Shown here piece after piece: positions 18,213 through 27,592 of a stretch of DNA of 64,000 nt (position 1 is its first letter; the number at the start of each line of letters is the position of its first letter). The notes beneath the pieces are model-generated. The model ran no database searches, was not told the origin of the DNA, and worked only from the letters and a program-made list of their open reading frames with translations. Source of the stretch: Blastopirellula sediminis (GTDB taxonomy: Bacteria > Planctomycetota > Planctomycetia > Pirellulales > Pirellulaceae); NCBI RefSeq assembly GCF_020966755.1, contig NZ_JAJKFT010000010.1, forward strand, positions 1,328,720 through 1,392,719. The letters are read 5' to 3'. A program made the position numbers and the translations under genes.

Positions 18213-19241
18213 ATGAGAACGTGCCTTTCCCTGCGCCGCGAGTCGCATCGCGGCGGATTTACGCTGGTAGAGCTGCTAGTCGTGATTGCGATTATCGGCG
18301 TGTTAATCGCGCTGCTGTTGCCGGCCGTGCAGCAAGCTCGCGAAGCTGCCCGGCGGATGAGTTGCAGCAACAACTTGAAGCAGCTCGGCCTGGCGACGCA
18401 CAACTACCACGACACCTATCGCTCGTTTCCCTTCGGCGCTCGCTACTACATCACCAAGGCGGGAACCAGCTGGCGATGGGCCTTGTTGCCGTTCATGGAG
18501 CAGTCGGCGGTTTACGATCTGGACAAAGCGTCCGGCTACAACCTCGATACGTACGTCGGCGGCGGTACGCAAACCAACATCAACGCTTACAGCAGCTACA
18601 CGCGGCAGATCCTCGGGCTGGTAATTGACGGTTACGTTTGTCCCTCCAGCGCGATCGATCCGCTCTACGCCTACAACGCGCAGCTGAGATCGATCGGTTC
18701 CGTGACGCAGGGTCATCACTATGTCGGCATCATGGGCGCCTATCCTGACCCCGCCGGACGGACGACGACCTACTACAAGACGCAGTACGACGCCTACGCG
18801 ACCGACAACGGCGCTTTGCTGATCAACACGACGACCGGCATGCAGGGAGTCGTCGACGGAACCTCGAACACGATTCTGATTTCGGAGCAGTCGGGCAATA
18901 ACCACGCGAACGCCGCTACGCGAAAGATGGCCAACTATCACACCGGCTGGGGCGGTTGCGCCTACAACGGTACGGTCGCCGATTGGCGCGCCGGGACCGC
19001 GGGACAGCATCGGTACGGGAACGGCTTGACCGCCGTCTTCCATACGCCGAATCCGACGTCGGTTGGCGCCGAAGCGAACGCCGAGTGGGACTTCAACACG
19101 CCGCTCACTTCGTTCCATCCCGGCGGCATCCAGGTGGTGCTCGTCGACGGTTCAGTCCGCTTCGTGCCGGACACGATTAACCTGACGACGATCCAGCAAC
19201 TAAGCGTGCGTGACGACGGTCAGGTGGTTGGCGAATACTAG
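18213..19241 (+). CDS. DUF1559 pseudopilin-like protein
   Basis: A protein of 342 residues from ATG 18213. Prepilin site [13 protein letters not shown] at residues 11-20, hydrophobic helix, [19 protein letters not shown], and C-terminal [18 protein letters not shown]. Same architecture as 5697-6632 and also followed within 60 bases by a small lipoprotein gene. It follows the haem/HEAT protein by 116 bases on the same strand. Role unknown. Confidence 0.93.
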   Translation: MRTCLSLRRESHRGGFTLVELLVVIAIIGVLIALLLPAVQQAREAARRMSCSNNLKQLGLATHNYHDTYRSFPFGARYYITKAGTSWRWALLPFMEQSAVYDLDKASGYNLDTYVGGGTQTNINAYSSYTRQILGLVIDGYVCPSSAIDPLYAYNAQLRSIGSVTQGHHYVGIMGAYPDPAGRTTTYYKTQYDAYATDNGALLINTTTGMQGVVDGTSNTILISEQSGNNHANAATRKMANYHTGWGGCAYNGTVADWRAGTAGQHRYGNGLTAVFHTPNPTSVGAEANAEWDFNTPLTSFHPGGIQVVLVDGSVRFVPDTINLTTIQQLSVRDDGQVVGEY

Positions 19242-19298
19242 TGGCGCCTACCAATCGTTTTCTTTCCTGCGCAATCATCTTTCGGAAGAGGCTGGTCT

Positions 19299-19715
19299 AT
19301 GTTTCGGTACGTTCATTTGGCGATTCTAGGGATCGCCGCCACGATGTTATTGGGGTGCGGGGGCGGGAGTGAGCGTCCCAGTGCGACGATCCAGGGCGTC
19401 GTCACCCTCGAGGGTAAGCCGCTGGATCAGGGAAGCGTCCATTTCACTTCGCCCAAGACGGGCGAGTCGGCCTACGCGAATCTCACGGGGGAAGGCAAAT
19501 ACTTGGTCACGTTCCCCTACGCCGATATCGGTCAGGCATACCAGGTATCGATCGGCAAGACGGTGGTCGACGAAACTGACGCCCATGCGCTGGCCGCCAA
19601 TCCGCCGGCGCCGATGACGGTCAAGATTCCGGCGAAATACTCGGAGCGGACCACGAGCGGATTGAGCGTCACGATCGAAACGGGCGGCGAGACGCAGTAC
19701 GATATCGCGCTGTAA
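19299..19715 (+). CDS. Small lipoprotein, carboxypeptidase-regulatory-like
   Basis: A protein of 138 residues. Lipobox AATMLLGC near residue 20, then ATIQGVVTLEGKPLDQGSVHF, the same beta-sandwich start as the lipoprotein at 6686, with which it is paralogous. It forms a pair with the upstream pseudopilin gene. It ends 9 bases from the convergent GGDEF gene. Confidence 0.85.
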   Translation: MFRYVHLAILGIAATMLLGCGGGSERPSATIQGVVTLEGKPLDQGSVHFTSPKTGESAYANLTGEGKYLVTFPYADIGQAYQVSIGKTVVDETDAHALAANPPAPMTVKIPAKYSERTTSGLSVTIETGGETQYDIAL

Positions 19716-19724
19716 GCGGCGACG

Positions 19725-20624
19725 TTACTCCACGTGATACGCGACGCCATCTTTGGCGTTCCGTTTCACGTCGTACATCAGCTGATCGGCGCCATGCAAC
19801 AGCGCGTCGGCGTCCGGTTCCGGCTTGTGATAGACCGCGACGCCGATGCTGAAGGTGACCGGCCATTTCTCGGCGGCCATCGCATCGTTCAGTCGCTTTT
19901 GCACGCGATCGATGACGACTTGCGATTGCTCTTCGGTGGCGCCAGGGAGGAGCAGGGCGAACTCGTCTCCACCCAACCGCGCCACGGCGTCCATATCGCG
20001 AACCGATTGGCACAGAATCCCCGCGACCGTTTTCAGCAGACGATCGCCGGTTCGATGACCGAGGGTGTCGTTAACGTTCTTGAAGTTGTCGCAGTCGATA
20101 AATGCGACCGTCAGCGGGGTATGCGTGCGACGGCAATGTGCCGCCTCGCGTTCGGCGGTATCGTTGAACGCGGCGGTATTCAGTAATCCCGTCATCACGT
20201 CGATGCGGGCGAACAATCGTTCCCGTTCGTACGCGCACCGTAGTCGCCAGACGACCGAAACGACCACCAGGAAAAACGAAGCGTGCACCGCCGTATGCCA
20301 GGCTTCGGCGAGCGTAACGCCGGGAGAACTGGAGTGGAGCTGAAACGCGTCGTCAATGATCCAGGCCATCGAGCAAATCAGCGAGAGGATGATCGCCGTC
20401 TGCAAACTGGCGACCCAGCAAACCGCCACCACAAACGGCAGACAGAGTGCGGAGACCGGAAACTCGTTGCCGAGCAGCATGTCGAGCACGCCGATGACAA
20501 CGCAGAAGAGGCACGCCACCAGAATCGTCAGCTGACGATGCGCGGTACAAGAGTCGAGCCATCGTTCCATCTGGGACGGTCGCAACGATTGCAGCGATGG
20601 GTCGTCGAGGTCGAAAGGGCGCAT
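19725..20624 (-). CDS. Membrane-bound diguanylate cyclase (GGDEF)
   Basis: A protein of 299 residues. Four or five membrane helices lie at about 28-130 (ILVACLFCVVIGVLDMLLG and following), then a GGDEF domain: DVMTGLLNTAAF, DCDNFKNVND, LGHRTGDRLL and the active site LGGDEFALLL (about 217-226). The RDMD motif five residues before GGDEF is an intact inhibitory I-site, so product feedback is expected. All catalytic residues are present, which argues for an active c-di-GMP synthase. The input domain is just the membrane region. Confidence 0.92.
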   Translation of the reverse strand: MRPFDLDDPSLQSLRPSQMERWLDSCTAHRQLTILVACLFCVVIGVLDMLLGNEFPVSALCLPFVVAVCWVASLQTAIILSLICSMAWIIDDAFQLHSSSPGVTLAEAWHTAVHASFFLVVVSVVWRLRCAYERERLFARIDVMTGLLNTAAFNDTAEREAAHCRRTHTPLTVAFIDCDNFKNVNDTLGHRTGDRLLKTVAGILCQSVRDMDAVARLGGDEFALLLPGATEEQSQVVIDRVQKRLNDAMAAEKWPVTFSIGVAVYHKPEPDADALLHGADQLMYDVKRNAKDGVAYHVE

Positions 20625-20710
20625 GATGGTTGGGAGCCAAAAACAGGGAGTACTAGCGACAAGGTATCATAGGTTACTTGTGCGTAGTACGATTGGCTCG
20701 AAGCCGACGA

Positions 20711-21787
20711 TCAAGAGTCGAGATCGTATTCTTTCAGCTTTTTATGCAGGGTATTCCGATTAATCCCCAAGCGGGTCGCCGCCTTGGTCTGGACCCCGCT
20801 GCAGGCCTGCATGACCTGCGCGATCAATTCTTTCTCGACGCGGTTCACCACGCGGCTATGCAAATCTTCAGCGTCCGGGTCGGCTTCGTTGAGGCCTTGC
20901 TGCACCACTTCCTGCGTTAGCGTGTCGAGGTCAAACGCCTGGGCCGACATGCCGAGGGTAGGTCGTTTCACGCCGCTGCGGATTTCGGGGGGGAGCAGGT
21001 CGACGGTCAACTCGTCTGACTCGGCGAGCACGACGGCCCGTTCTACATAGTTTTGCAGTTCGCGGACGTTACCAGGCCAATCATGATCCTGCAGCGCTTC
21101 CATCGCTTCGCGCTGGATATGGACGACGTGCCGTTCGTTCGCTTCGCTATAGACGTTCAGAAAGTGAGCGACCAGTTCTGGAATGTCTTCGCGGCGTTCG
21201 CGCAGCGGAGGGATGCGGATCGGGACGACGTTCAGACGCCAGTACAAGTCTTCGCGGAAACGTTCCGCTTCGACTTCGTCCATCAGGTCGCGGTTCGACG
21301 CGGCGACGACGCGGGTATCGACGCGAATGGTTTGCGTATCGCCGACCCGTTCAAATTCGCGCTCTTGCAGCACCCGCAGCAGTTTCACTTGCAAGTGGAG
21401 CGACGTCGAGTTGATTTCGTCGAGGAAGATCGAGCCGCCGTGGGCCGCTTCAAAACGACCGGTTCGGTTGCTGACCGCGCCGGTAAAAGCGCCCCGCATG
21501 TGCCCGAACAGTTCGCTTTCGAGCAGGCTCTCGCTCAGCGCGCCGCAGTTCACCTTCACGAAGGGACCGGCCGCACGTTGGCTCAAACGATGAACCGCCG
21601 AGGCGATCATTTCCTTACCGACGCCGGTCTCGCCGAGCAGCAGAACTGAAGCGTTGCTGCCGGCCACGCGACGCGTGAGGTTGTAGACCTCCATCATCGC
21701 CTGGCTCGATCCGATCAAGCCGGGAATCGGGGGCTCGTAGCCTAACGTCGCCAACGAGCGCGGTGCATCTGACCAATCGCCGTACAT
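20711..21787 (-). CDS. Sigma-54-dependent activator without a receiver domain
   Basis: A protein of 358 residues. The AAA+ core starts almost at the N-terminus: GETGVGKE (Walker A, about 52-59), GAFTGA (about 101-106, the sigma-54 contact loop), IFLDE (Walker B, about 121) and SNRDL/FREDLYWRLNV. A C-terminal Fis-type helix-turn-helix follows (KAATRLGINRNTLHKKLKEY, about 332-352). There is no receiver, GAF or PAS input domain; only about 22 residues precede the core. It is therefore controlled by a partner protein or is constitutively competent. It starts 3 bases after the upstream secreted HEAT protein, so the two are co-translated. Confidence 0.92.
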   Translation of the reverse strand: MYGDWSDAPRSLATLGYEPPIPGLIGSSQAMMEVYNLTRRVAGSNASVLLLGETGVGKEMIASAVHRLSQRAAGPFVKVNCGALSESLLESELFGHMRGAFTGAVSNRTGRFEAAHGGSIFLDEINSTSLHLQVKLLRVLQEREFERVGDTQTIRVDTRVVAASNRDLMDEVEAERFREDLYWRLNVVPIRIPPLRERREDIPELVAHFLNVYSEANERHVVHIQREAMEALQDHDWPGNVRELQNYVERAVVLAESDELTVDLLPPEIRSGVKRPTLGMSAQAFDLDTLTQEVVQQGLNEADPDAEDLHSRVVNRVEKELIAQVMQACSGVQTKAATRLGINRNTLHKKLKEYDLDS

Positions 21788-21790
21788 GAA

Positions 21791-24019
21791 TTACTTTGCG
21801 ACCTCTTCCATAACAGGCTGCACGAGGCCGGGCTGATCCAGGCGAACTCCTTTCGCGGAAGCTTCCATCGTATCGAGGAGGCTCGCCAACACATCTTGGG
21901 TCTCGCGTGGGTAGGTCTCGCTTTCGTTGTATCGTTCGTACTGCAGCAAGATCTGATGTCGCGTCAGACGCAAACCGAACTTCTTCACCGAATCGGCGAA
22001 CGCCTTGGCGGCGATCTGCCGCTCGGCGATGGGACGTGCGTTTTCGCTGGCCGTGTTGACCAACGCACACTGGGCGGTCGGAGTGCCGAGGTTCGCCAAC
22101 AGCGTCGCAGCGTCTTCCATCGAAACCGGATTGGTGATCAGGTCGGCGAGCGCTTTTTCGTACAGCACAAGGTCATAGAACTTGTAGGCGGGATCCGAGG
22201 ACAACTTGGCCAAAGCGGCCAGCGCCATCTGGCCGCGCTGAGCACGTTCAGCGGCATCGACCAGCAAACGACCTTCGAGAGCGTACAGCTGTTGAATCTG
22301 GAAGGTCAGCCCTTCGATGTCGTGTGCCCGAATCAGGGCCATCGCGTAAGGATCGTCCGACAGGCGAACTTGCCAACGGCTGTAGTCGTCGATCCACGGA
22401 ATCACGCCGATCGGCGTAGTGGCGGTTCGCTTGTCGCGGTGGACGATTTGCACCATTTCAAAGGCGCCAGGGCGATCGACCGCGTCGCTGATGAAGATCA
22501 GTTCGACGTCGGGAGTCGAGTAAATCGCGTCGAAGAACTCACGGCGTCCGCAGCGCGAGATGACCGAGTAGCCGAGTTCGGTCAGCAGGCCGGCCAACTC
22601 TTGGGCGCGTTCCGAATCAGGATCGGCGATCACGGCGATGCGTTCGCCAGAAGTGCGAGCGAAGGTGATCAGCGCTTCGATCAAAGCGCTCGAGCCGGCG
22701 TACGGCTCTTTCGGGTCGAGCGCCAAGATGGCGTCGACCGCCGCCGCTTGTACGCGGAAGTTGCCATGCGACAGGGCGGTCGCCAACGGGCTTTCGCGTC
22801 CGTCACGCGGGAAGACCGCGGCGACGTTTCCTTGTTCTCCCAGCCAACGACAAGCGGCGATCGCCGCCATCGTCAGGTTCGGGTGGGTCAACGCATAGGC
22901 CAGGGCGTCTTCCACGGCGGCCGGTCCCAACTCTTGCGCGGCCGCATCGGCCGGCGTTCCCTTGATCGGAGCGTTGGGGCCGTTCAGGGCGATCACGCTT
23001 TGCAGCGCGGTCAGCATTCGCAGGCGAGCGTTTTCTTCGTTGTGCGGATTGATGGCCGCCAGGTCGCGAGCCATCCGAGCGATCCAGACGGTCGACGCAT
23101 CGGCCAGGCTGAGCGTCGTCTTGGTCAGGTGGGGCGCGGCGTCGTTCCAGGTCCAAACGTCCATCGTGGTTAGGGGACCGCCGGAGAAGACCGGTTCGCC
23201 GGCCAAGTAGCCTTCGATTCGTTTGGTGAGGAACTTCTCGACGTCGCTGGTCGACGCCGGGGCGCCGACGATGTCGATCACCGCTTGGGAGGCCGCTTTG
23301 CGGACTTCGGCCGGTTCGCTCGGATTGACGGCCGGACCGACCATCACGTCGAGCGAACGATTGGAGCGCAGCGCTCCGAGCGCCGAGAGAGCGGCCGCTT
23401 TGATTTGCGGATCATTGCTGTCGAGAGCGCCCCACAGAGCCGGTTCGGCGTCTTGGCCAAGTTTTAGGATGATCTTCAGCGACGCGGTCCGAACCGACGC
23501 GTTGTCGCTCTTGGCGAAGGCCAACAGCAGCGGCTCGATCGCCGCGGCGCCGGCGCCACGCAGCGCGATGGTGGCGCTACGGACTGCGTTCTCATCGGTC
23601 GAAGCGAGCGCATCGACTTGCTGCTGGAGGAAGGCGGGATTGCGGGTCAGTTTCTCGACCGCGGCGAAGACAAGGTTGGCGACGTCAGTACCAGCCGGTT
23701 GCAGTGCGGGGAGATTTTGAAAGCGGATCAGCGGACCGCTGCCGAACTTGGCTTGCAGCTTGACCAGGTCCTCATCGCTCGGCTTGTCGGTGAGGATCTT
23801 GTTCAGATATTCGTTGGCGACGTCGGCGCGTCCCAGATCGACCATCAGTGCGGCCGCTTCGGCGAGTTCCAGCGGAGTCGTCGGGTTCGATTCGCGAATC
23901 GCGGCCACAGCCGGAGAATCGACCGGCGGGGCAGGCGTCGTCGACGGAGCGGGCGCTTGGGCGGCGACGGTTCCGACGGCCAGCAAGATCCAACAAATCG
24001 TAAGTAGTGATCGCTTCAT
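21791..24019 (-). CDS. Secreted HEAT-repeat protein with a receiver-like insert
   Basis: A protein of 742 residues from ATG 24019 (MKRSLLTI; a GTG two codons upstream is possible). Sec signal with cleavage near VAAQAPAP (about 20-26). Helical HEAT-like repeats (NAVRSATIALRGAGAAAI, DNASVRTASLKIILKLG, NDPQIKAAALSALGAL) run to about 450. Residues about 455-545 look like a response-regulator receiver fold: RIAVIADPDSERAQELAGLL, then ELIFISDAVDRPGAFEMVQIV and an IGVIPWID strand; the usual phospho-Asp position reads Ser, with Asp next. Helical repeats follow to the end. The next gene, 3 bases downstream, is a sigma-54 activator lacking a receiver. A role in sensing is inference. Confidence 0.75.
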   Translation of the reverse strand: MKRSLLTICWILLAVGTVAAQAPAPSTTPAPPVDSPAVAAIRESNPTTPLELAEAAALMVDLGRADVANEYLNKILTDKPSDEDLVKLQAKFGSGPLIRFQNLPALQPAGTDVANLVFAAVEKLTRNPAFLQQQVDALASTDENAVRSATIALRGAGAAAIEPLLLAFAKSDNASVRTASLKIILKLGQDAEPALWGALDSNDPQIKAAALSALGALRSNRSLDVMVGPAVNPSEPAEVRKAASQAVIDIVGAPASTSDVEKFLTKRIEGYLAGEPVFSGGPLTTMDVWTWNDAAPHLTKTTLSLADASTVWIARMARDLAAINPHNEENARLRMLTALQSVIALNGPNAPIKGTPADAAAQELGPAAVEDALAYALTHPNLTMAAIAACRWLGEQGNVAAVFPRDGRESPLATALSHGNFRVQAAAVDAILALDPKEPYAGSSALIEALITFARTSGERIAVIADPDSERAQELAGLLTELGYSVISRCGRREFFDAIYSTPDVELIFISDAVDRPGAFEMVQIVHRDKRTATTPIGVIPWIDDYSRWQVRLSDDPYAMALIRAHDIEGLTFQIQQLYALEGRLLVDAAERAQRGQMALAALAKLSSDPAYKFYDLVLYEKALADLITNPVSMEDAATLLANLGTPTAQCALVNTASENARPIAERQIAAKAFADSVKKFGLRLTRHQILLQYERYNESETYPRETQDVLASLLDTMEASAKGVRLDQPGLVQPVMEEVAK

Positions 24020-24096
24020 GAGCACGCGGCGGGGCTAAAGGAAGTTCCGCATTCCATCTTGGGGGAGAACCAACGTCGCGCTTCCTTGCTGGAGGA

Positions 24097-25485
24097 CTAG
24101 TCCAAGTTTAATTGCTCTTTCCAATAACGAACCTGTTTCTTGACCTCGCTCGGGGCAGTTGAGCCGTAACTTTGGAAGGCGGCGACCGCCTTATCGACCC
24201 CCAGCACGTCGTATACGCTCTCGTCGAGCGACGGATTTAACGCTTGAAACGCTTCTAACGGCAGGTCGGCCAGCCGGCAGTCGGCTTCCATCGCCTGTTT
24301 GACCAGGGCGCCAATCTGGTGGTGAGCCGTTCGCTGCGGCGTTCCCAGCTTGATCAGGTGCTCCATCAAGGTCGTCGCGTCGAGGAATCCGCGATCCAAC
24401 CGCGACCGGATCGATTCGACCTTTAGCTCGGCTCCGGCGACGATCGGCGCCGCGAGTTCCAAGCAGGCCGAGACCGTGTCATACGAGTCGAACAGCGGCT
24501 CTTTGTCTTCTTGCAGGTCGCGGTTGTAGGCGAGGGGCAACCCTTTCACCAGGACCAGCAGCGACTGCAAATTGCCAATCACCCGGGCGCTTTTTCCGCG
24601 GACCAGTTCGCAGACGTCGGGATTGATCTTCTGCGGCATGATCGAAGAGCCGGTGCAGAACTGCTGCGGCAACTTGATGAAGTTGAATTCGACGGTCGAC
24701 CACAGGACCCATTCGTCGGCCCACGTGCTGAGATGTTCAGCGATCAACGTCAGGCAGAACGCGAACTCCAGCAGGTAGTCCCGATCGCTCGAGACGTCCA
24801 AGCTGTTGCGGGCCACATCCTCAAACCCAAGTCGCTGGGCGACGTTGTGGCGATTGATCGGCAGGGTGGTGCCGGCCAAAGCGGCCGTTCCCAGGCTGCA
24901 AATGTTGACGCGGCGGCGGCAATCGGCCAAGCGAGTCCGATCGCGCGCGAGCTTTTCGACGTAGGCCAACCAGTAATGCGGAGCCAGAACCGGCTGAGCG
25001 CGCTGCAAATGGGTATAGGCGGGAAGCAGGATCTCGGCGTCGGCGTCGCAGCGACCGACGAAGGCGCGCTGCAAGGTTTCCAGCCGCTCATCGATCGCGT
25101 CAATCGCCTCGCGAACCCAGAGCCGGGTATCGGTGGCGATCTGGTCGTTGCGGCTGCGACCGGTGTGCAGCTTCCGGCCGACATCGCCAAGGCGGTCGAC
25201 CAGCTGCTTCTCAATATTCATATGGACGTCTTCGAGCGACTGTTGAAACTCGAAGTCGCCGGCGTCGATCTCGGCCTTGATCGCCAGCAGGGTCGTTTCG
25301 ATCTGGCCGGCCTCTTCCGCCGTCAATACGCCTACATCCGCTAGCATCTGGGCGTGAGCGATTGAGCCAGAAATGTCCACCGCGTAAAGCCGGCGGTCGA
25401 AGCTGACGCTCTCGGTAAAACGTTCGACGCGCTGGTCCGCTTCCGTGTTAAAGACCCCGCTCTGTGATGGACTGACGCGTGCCAA
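24097..25485 (-). CDS. argH: Argininosuccinate lyase
   Basis: Last step of arginine synthesis: argininosuccinate to arginine plus fumarate, in the cytosol. About 462 residues. Family motifs: [25 protein letters not shown] (about 112), the signature [12 protein letters not shown] (about 275-286, catalytic Ser loop) and [11 protein letters not shown]. No ATG is available in the right place; TTG at 25485 gives [17 protein letters not shown], which matches the usual family start, while another TTG at 25509 would add eight residues. No other arg gene lies nearby. Confidence 0.93.
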   Translation of the reverse strand: MARVSPSQSGVFNTEADQRVERFTESVSFDRRLYAVDISGSIAHAQMLADVGVLTAEEAGQIETTLLAIKAEIDAGDFEFQQSLEDVHMNIEKQLVDRLGDVGRKLHTGRSRNDQIATDTRLWVREAIDAIDERLETLQRAFVGRCDADAEILLPAYTHLQRAQPVLAPHYWLAYVEKLARDRTRLADCRRRVNICSLGTAALAGTTLPINRHNVAQRLGFEDVARNSLDVSSDRDYLLEFAFCLTLIAEHLSTWADEWVLWSTVEFNFIKLPQQFCTGSSIMPQKINPDVCELVRGKSARVIGNLQSLLVLVKGLPLAYNRDLQEDKEPLFDSYDTVSACLELAAPIVAGAELKVESIRSRLDRGFLDATTLMEHLIKLGTPQRTAHHQIGALVKQAMEADCRLADLPLEAFQALNPSLDESVYDVLGVDKAVAAFQSYGSTAPSEVKKQVRYWKEQLNLD

Positions 25486-25604
25486 AAGTGCCTCGGAATT
25501 GCGCAGCAAAAAATCGCTAGAAAAATCGACAACATTCGAATATTAAACGGCTTAGGAGAAGGTGTCAACGAGTCGGGCAGCGCGGTTGCATATCTTTTGG
25601 GCAT

Positions 25605-25838
25605 CCTAGGCCCCCATCATCGGTATTGATCGATTCCTCCTATTAACCCGCGCAATTTCACTCTCGTTTGACCAGCTTCTGAGGGCCCTAAAGCGGGCTT
25701 GCTGCGCATTTATTCTCCATTGAAGCCTATTTCGCAAGCACTGCCCGAATCGGCGATTTCCGCGCTGCGACAACCCGTGATTGGATCTTGGGCAGGTAAT
25801 AGGGGAGATAGCCATCAATCGGGATTGATGGGCCCTGG
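25605..25838. repeat. Possible small inverted-repeat element (MITE- or REPIN-like)
   Basis: The gap 25486-25846 holds no gene. Its ends are two 44-base arms in opposite orientation (25605-25648 and 25795-25838) that match at roughly three positions in four; shared blocks include TAATAGG, ATCAAT and GATGGG. The right arm itself contains a perfect palindrome CCATCAATC-GG-GATTGATGG (25812-25831). The arms enclose about 150 bases without coding features. This is a read by eye; other copies in the genome would confirm it. Confidence 0.35.
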
Positions 25839-25846
25839 AGAGGCGA

Positions 25847-26317
25847 CTATTCGACTTTTCGCTTCCGCTTTTGTGAGGAGGGGAGCAACCGTCTGGACAG
25901 TTGTTTGCGCTCTAGGCCCGCCAGACGCCGCTCGTTCGCGTCGGCTCGAATCTTTCGTCGCTTGATCCGGCACGCGAGGCAACGTTTGGCGCCAGAGTAG
26001 ATCGCTCCTTTGATCACCTCATACCACCATTTCTGATTCTTGGCGGTCCAGACATCTTCGACGCCGCAGTCAGCGCAGCGGTACGAGATGTCGTCATATC
26101 CGTTTTCGTAGAATGCCGGCGGACTGTACGTGCCGAAGGGGGCCAACTGCGAACGGTCGCAGGGAACGTTTCCCGGTTTGAAAACGATCGGAGTGTTGAT
26201 CAATGGGGCGTTGGCCGGCCGAACTTCGCCCCGCAAGATCGCGGCGTAATGGGCTCGCTGCGCTTTGCGGGCTCGTTTCGCTTTCAGCTGCTCACGCTTC
26301 TGGCGATTGCTTTTCAT
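25847..26317 (-). CDS. Zinc-ribbon-containing basic protein
   Basis: A protein of 156 residues, strongly basic at both ends (MKSNRQKREQLKAKRARKAQR; C-terminus RKQLSRRLLPSSQKRKRKVE). The centre has YRCADCGVEDVWTAKNQKWWYEVIKGAIYSGAKRCLACR, two CxxC pairs spaced like the probable zinc-ribbon family (zf-trcl type). Charge suggests nucleic-acid contact, which is inference. No signal or membrane helix. Confidence 0.7.
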   Translation of the reverse strand: MKSNRQKREQLKAKRARKAQRAHYAAILRGEVRPANAPLINTPIVFKPGNVPCDRSQLAPFGTYSPPAFYENGYDDISYRCADCGVEDVWTAKNQKWWYEVIKGAIYSGAKRCLACRIKRRKIRADANERRLAGLERKQLSRRLLPSSQKRKRKVE

Positions 26318-26636
26318 GGCTTCTCAGTACACAGACGGGCTTTTCGTTCTGTAGATTTGCTAGCGAATTTTCATGCATGTTAGTCCGAGAAGGCGTCGAA
26401 GTGCGCTGCCATCCTACCGCCCTAACTTGCTGGGCGATCTGATGAAACGCGCCAGGAATGATTGGCCCCCTGCATATTTGGACGAAACCATTCTTAAGAG
26501 CGCTGACCGACCCGTTTAGGTTCGCTGGAAAACTATCCAATAGCCCCTCTTCGGCATGGGAATGCGCTCGTTCCGCAAAATTCCGCCTCCGGAAAAAACG
26601 AAAGATATTCTTCAGTTGCAACCAGAGGAGACTTCG
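26318..26636. other. Intergenic, nothing recognised
   Basis: A gap of 319 bases between divergent genes. Short frames here carry no motif. Its last bases hold AGAGGAGAC, a good ribosome-binding site for the gene at 26637. It should also contain promoters for both neighbours. Confidence 0.4.
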
Positions 26637-27038
26637 ATGACGGCCCACGTTGATTTTGCAACCGAAGATCAGATCCTAATCGCCAATGTGTCTGGCGCTT
26701 GGGAGAAGCCTGGCGATACGATTGCGGCATTTTCCAAAATCCTGGCCCAAGCGGAGAGCGCGGGTTTGTATCGAGTGCTATATCTAAGCGATATGACCGG
26801 ACGAATTCCCACCACGCTGGAAGGACATTTCCTGGGACAGCGAGCGGCGGCGATTCTGGAGCCGCTTGCGGTGGGTTACGTTTCCTTGCAAAAGCGCGAC
26901 GCAAGAATGGAAGAGGCGATCCGCTTTGTCGTTCGGGTTGCGAAAAATCGAGGGCTGCACAGCGAGCTGTTCGCCGATCCGGCGGAAGCTCGTTATTGGC
27001 TAGCTCAGCACTCCGTAGTCCCCGCGGCAAGGCGCTAA
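26637..27038 (+). CDS. SpoIIAA-like small protein, tandem family member 1
   Basis: A protein of 133 residues from ATG 26637, chosen for the AGAGGAG site 8 bases upstream. Pattern: ILIANVSGAWEKPGD, RVLYLSDMTG, VRVAKNRGL and the end block DPAEARYWLAQ. The order beta-strand with GxW, helix, RVLYxxD strand and a C-terminal AR-x-WL recalls the SpoIIAA-like (STAS-related) family, but this assignment is from pattern only. Two homologues follow on the same strand. Confidence 0.65.
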   Translation: MTAHVDFATEDQILIANVSGAWEKPGDTIAAFSKILAQAESAGLYRVLYLSDMTGRIPTTLEGHFLGQRAAAILEPLAVGYVSLQKRDARMEEAIRFVVRVAKNRGLHSELFADPAEARYWLAQHSVVPAARR

Positions 27039-27112
27039 CGATCGGTTCCCCACTTCTATTTCCGACTGCTGCTTTTTCGAAAGCGGCATGTTAAATCGTT
27101 GCAGGCAAGACG

Positions 27113-27520
27113 ATGGACATTCACTTTGAATTTGAACTTGAAGAACAGCTATTGGTCGTGACGACCAGTGGTCCATGGCATTCCCATGAAGACAGCGTGG
27201 CGATGTGCAACACGATTCGCGAGGTCGCGCATCGACATCATCGCGATCGCGTGTTGTGGTTGGACGATACCGTTGGCCGGCCGATCACCGTTTTGGAATC
27301 GCACATTTCAGGCGAAGCGGCGGCCGATGCGTTTCGCTGCCTCGCGGTCGTTTACGTTCCGCGTTATGAGTTGACTCCCGAACTGCGTCAACGTCTCGAC
27401 TTTTTGGAGACTGTGGCGAAAAACCGCGGACTACGCGGTCAAGTTTGCCTGGAAGAAGAGGCGGCCCGCGAGTGGCTGAGCGCCGTTCCGAGCAGTTACT
27501 TTGCGATGTGCGATTGGTAA
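27113..27520 (+). CDS. SpoIIAA-like small protein, tandem family member 2
   Basis: A protein of 135 residues. LLVVTTSGPWHSHED, RVLWLDDTVG, ETVAKNRGLRGQV and AAREWLSAVP align one-to-one with the neighbours. The start MDIHFEFELEEQ is fixed by length match. Cytosolic, no known catalytic residues. The gap to member 1 is 74 bases. Confidence 0.7.
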   Translation: MDIHFEFELEEQLLVVTTSGPWHSHEDSVAMCNTIREVAHRHHRDRVLWLDDTVGRPITVLESHISGEAAADAFRCLAVVYVPRYELTPELRQRLDFLETVAKNRGLRGQVCLEEEAAREWLSAVPSSYFAMCDW

Positions 27521-27592
27521 ACCTGATTCCGCCGTTTCGCGTCGCTTGTCGACGTTCACGATTTGCACCGAAGAATGAGGATGTTCGAGCGT

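Noticed and set aside
21896-23173. 425-codon plus-strand frame
   Set aside because: Antisense to the HEAT protein, which has a signal peptide and helical repeats.
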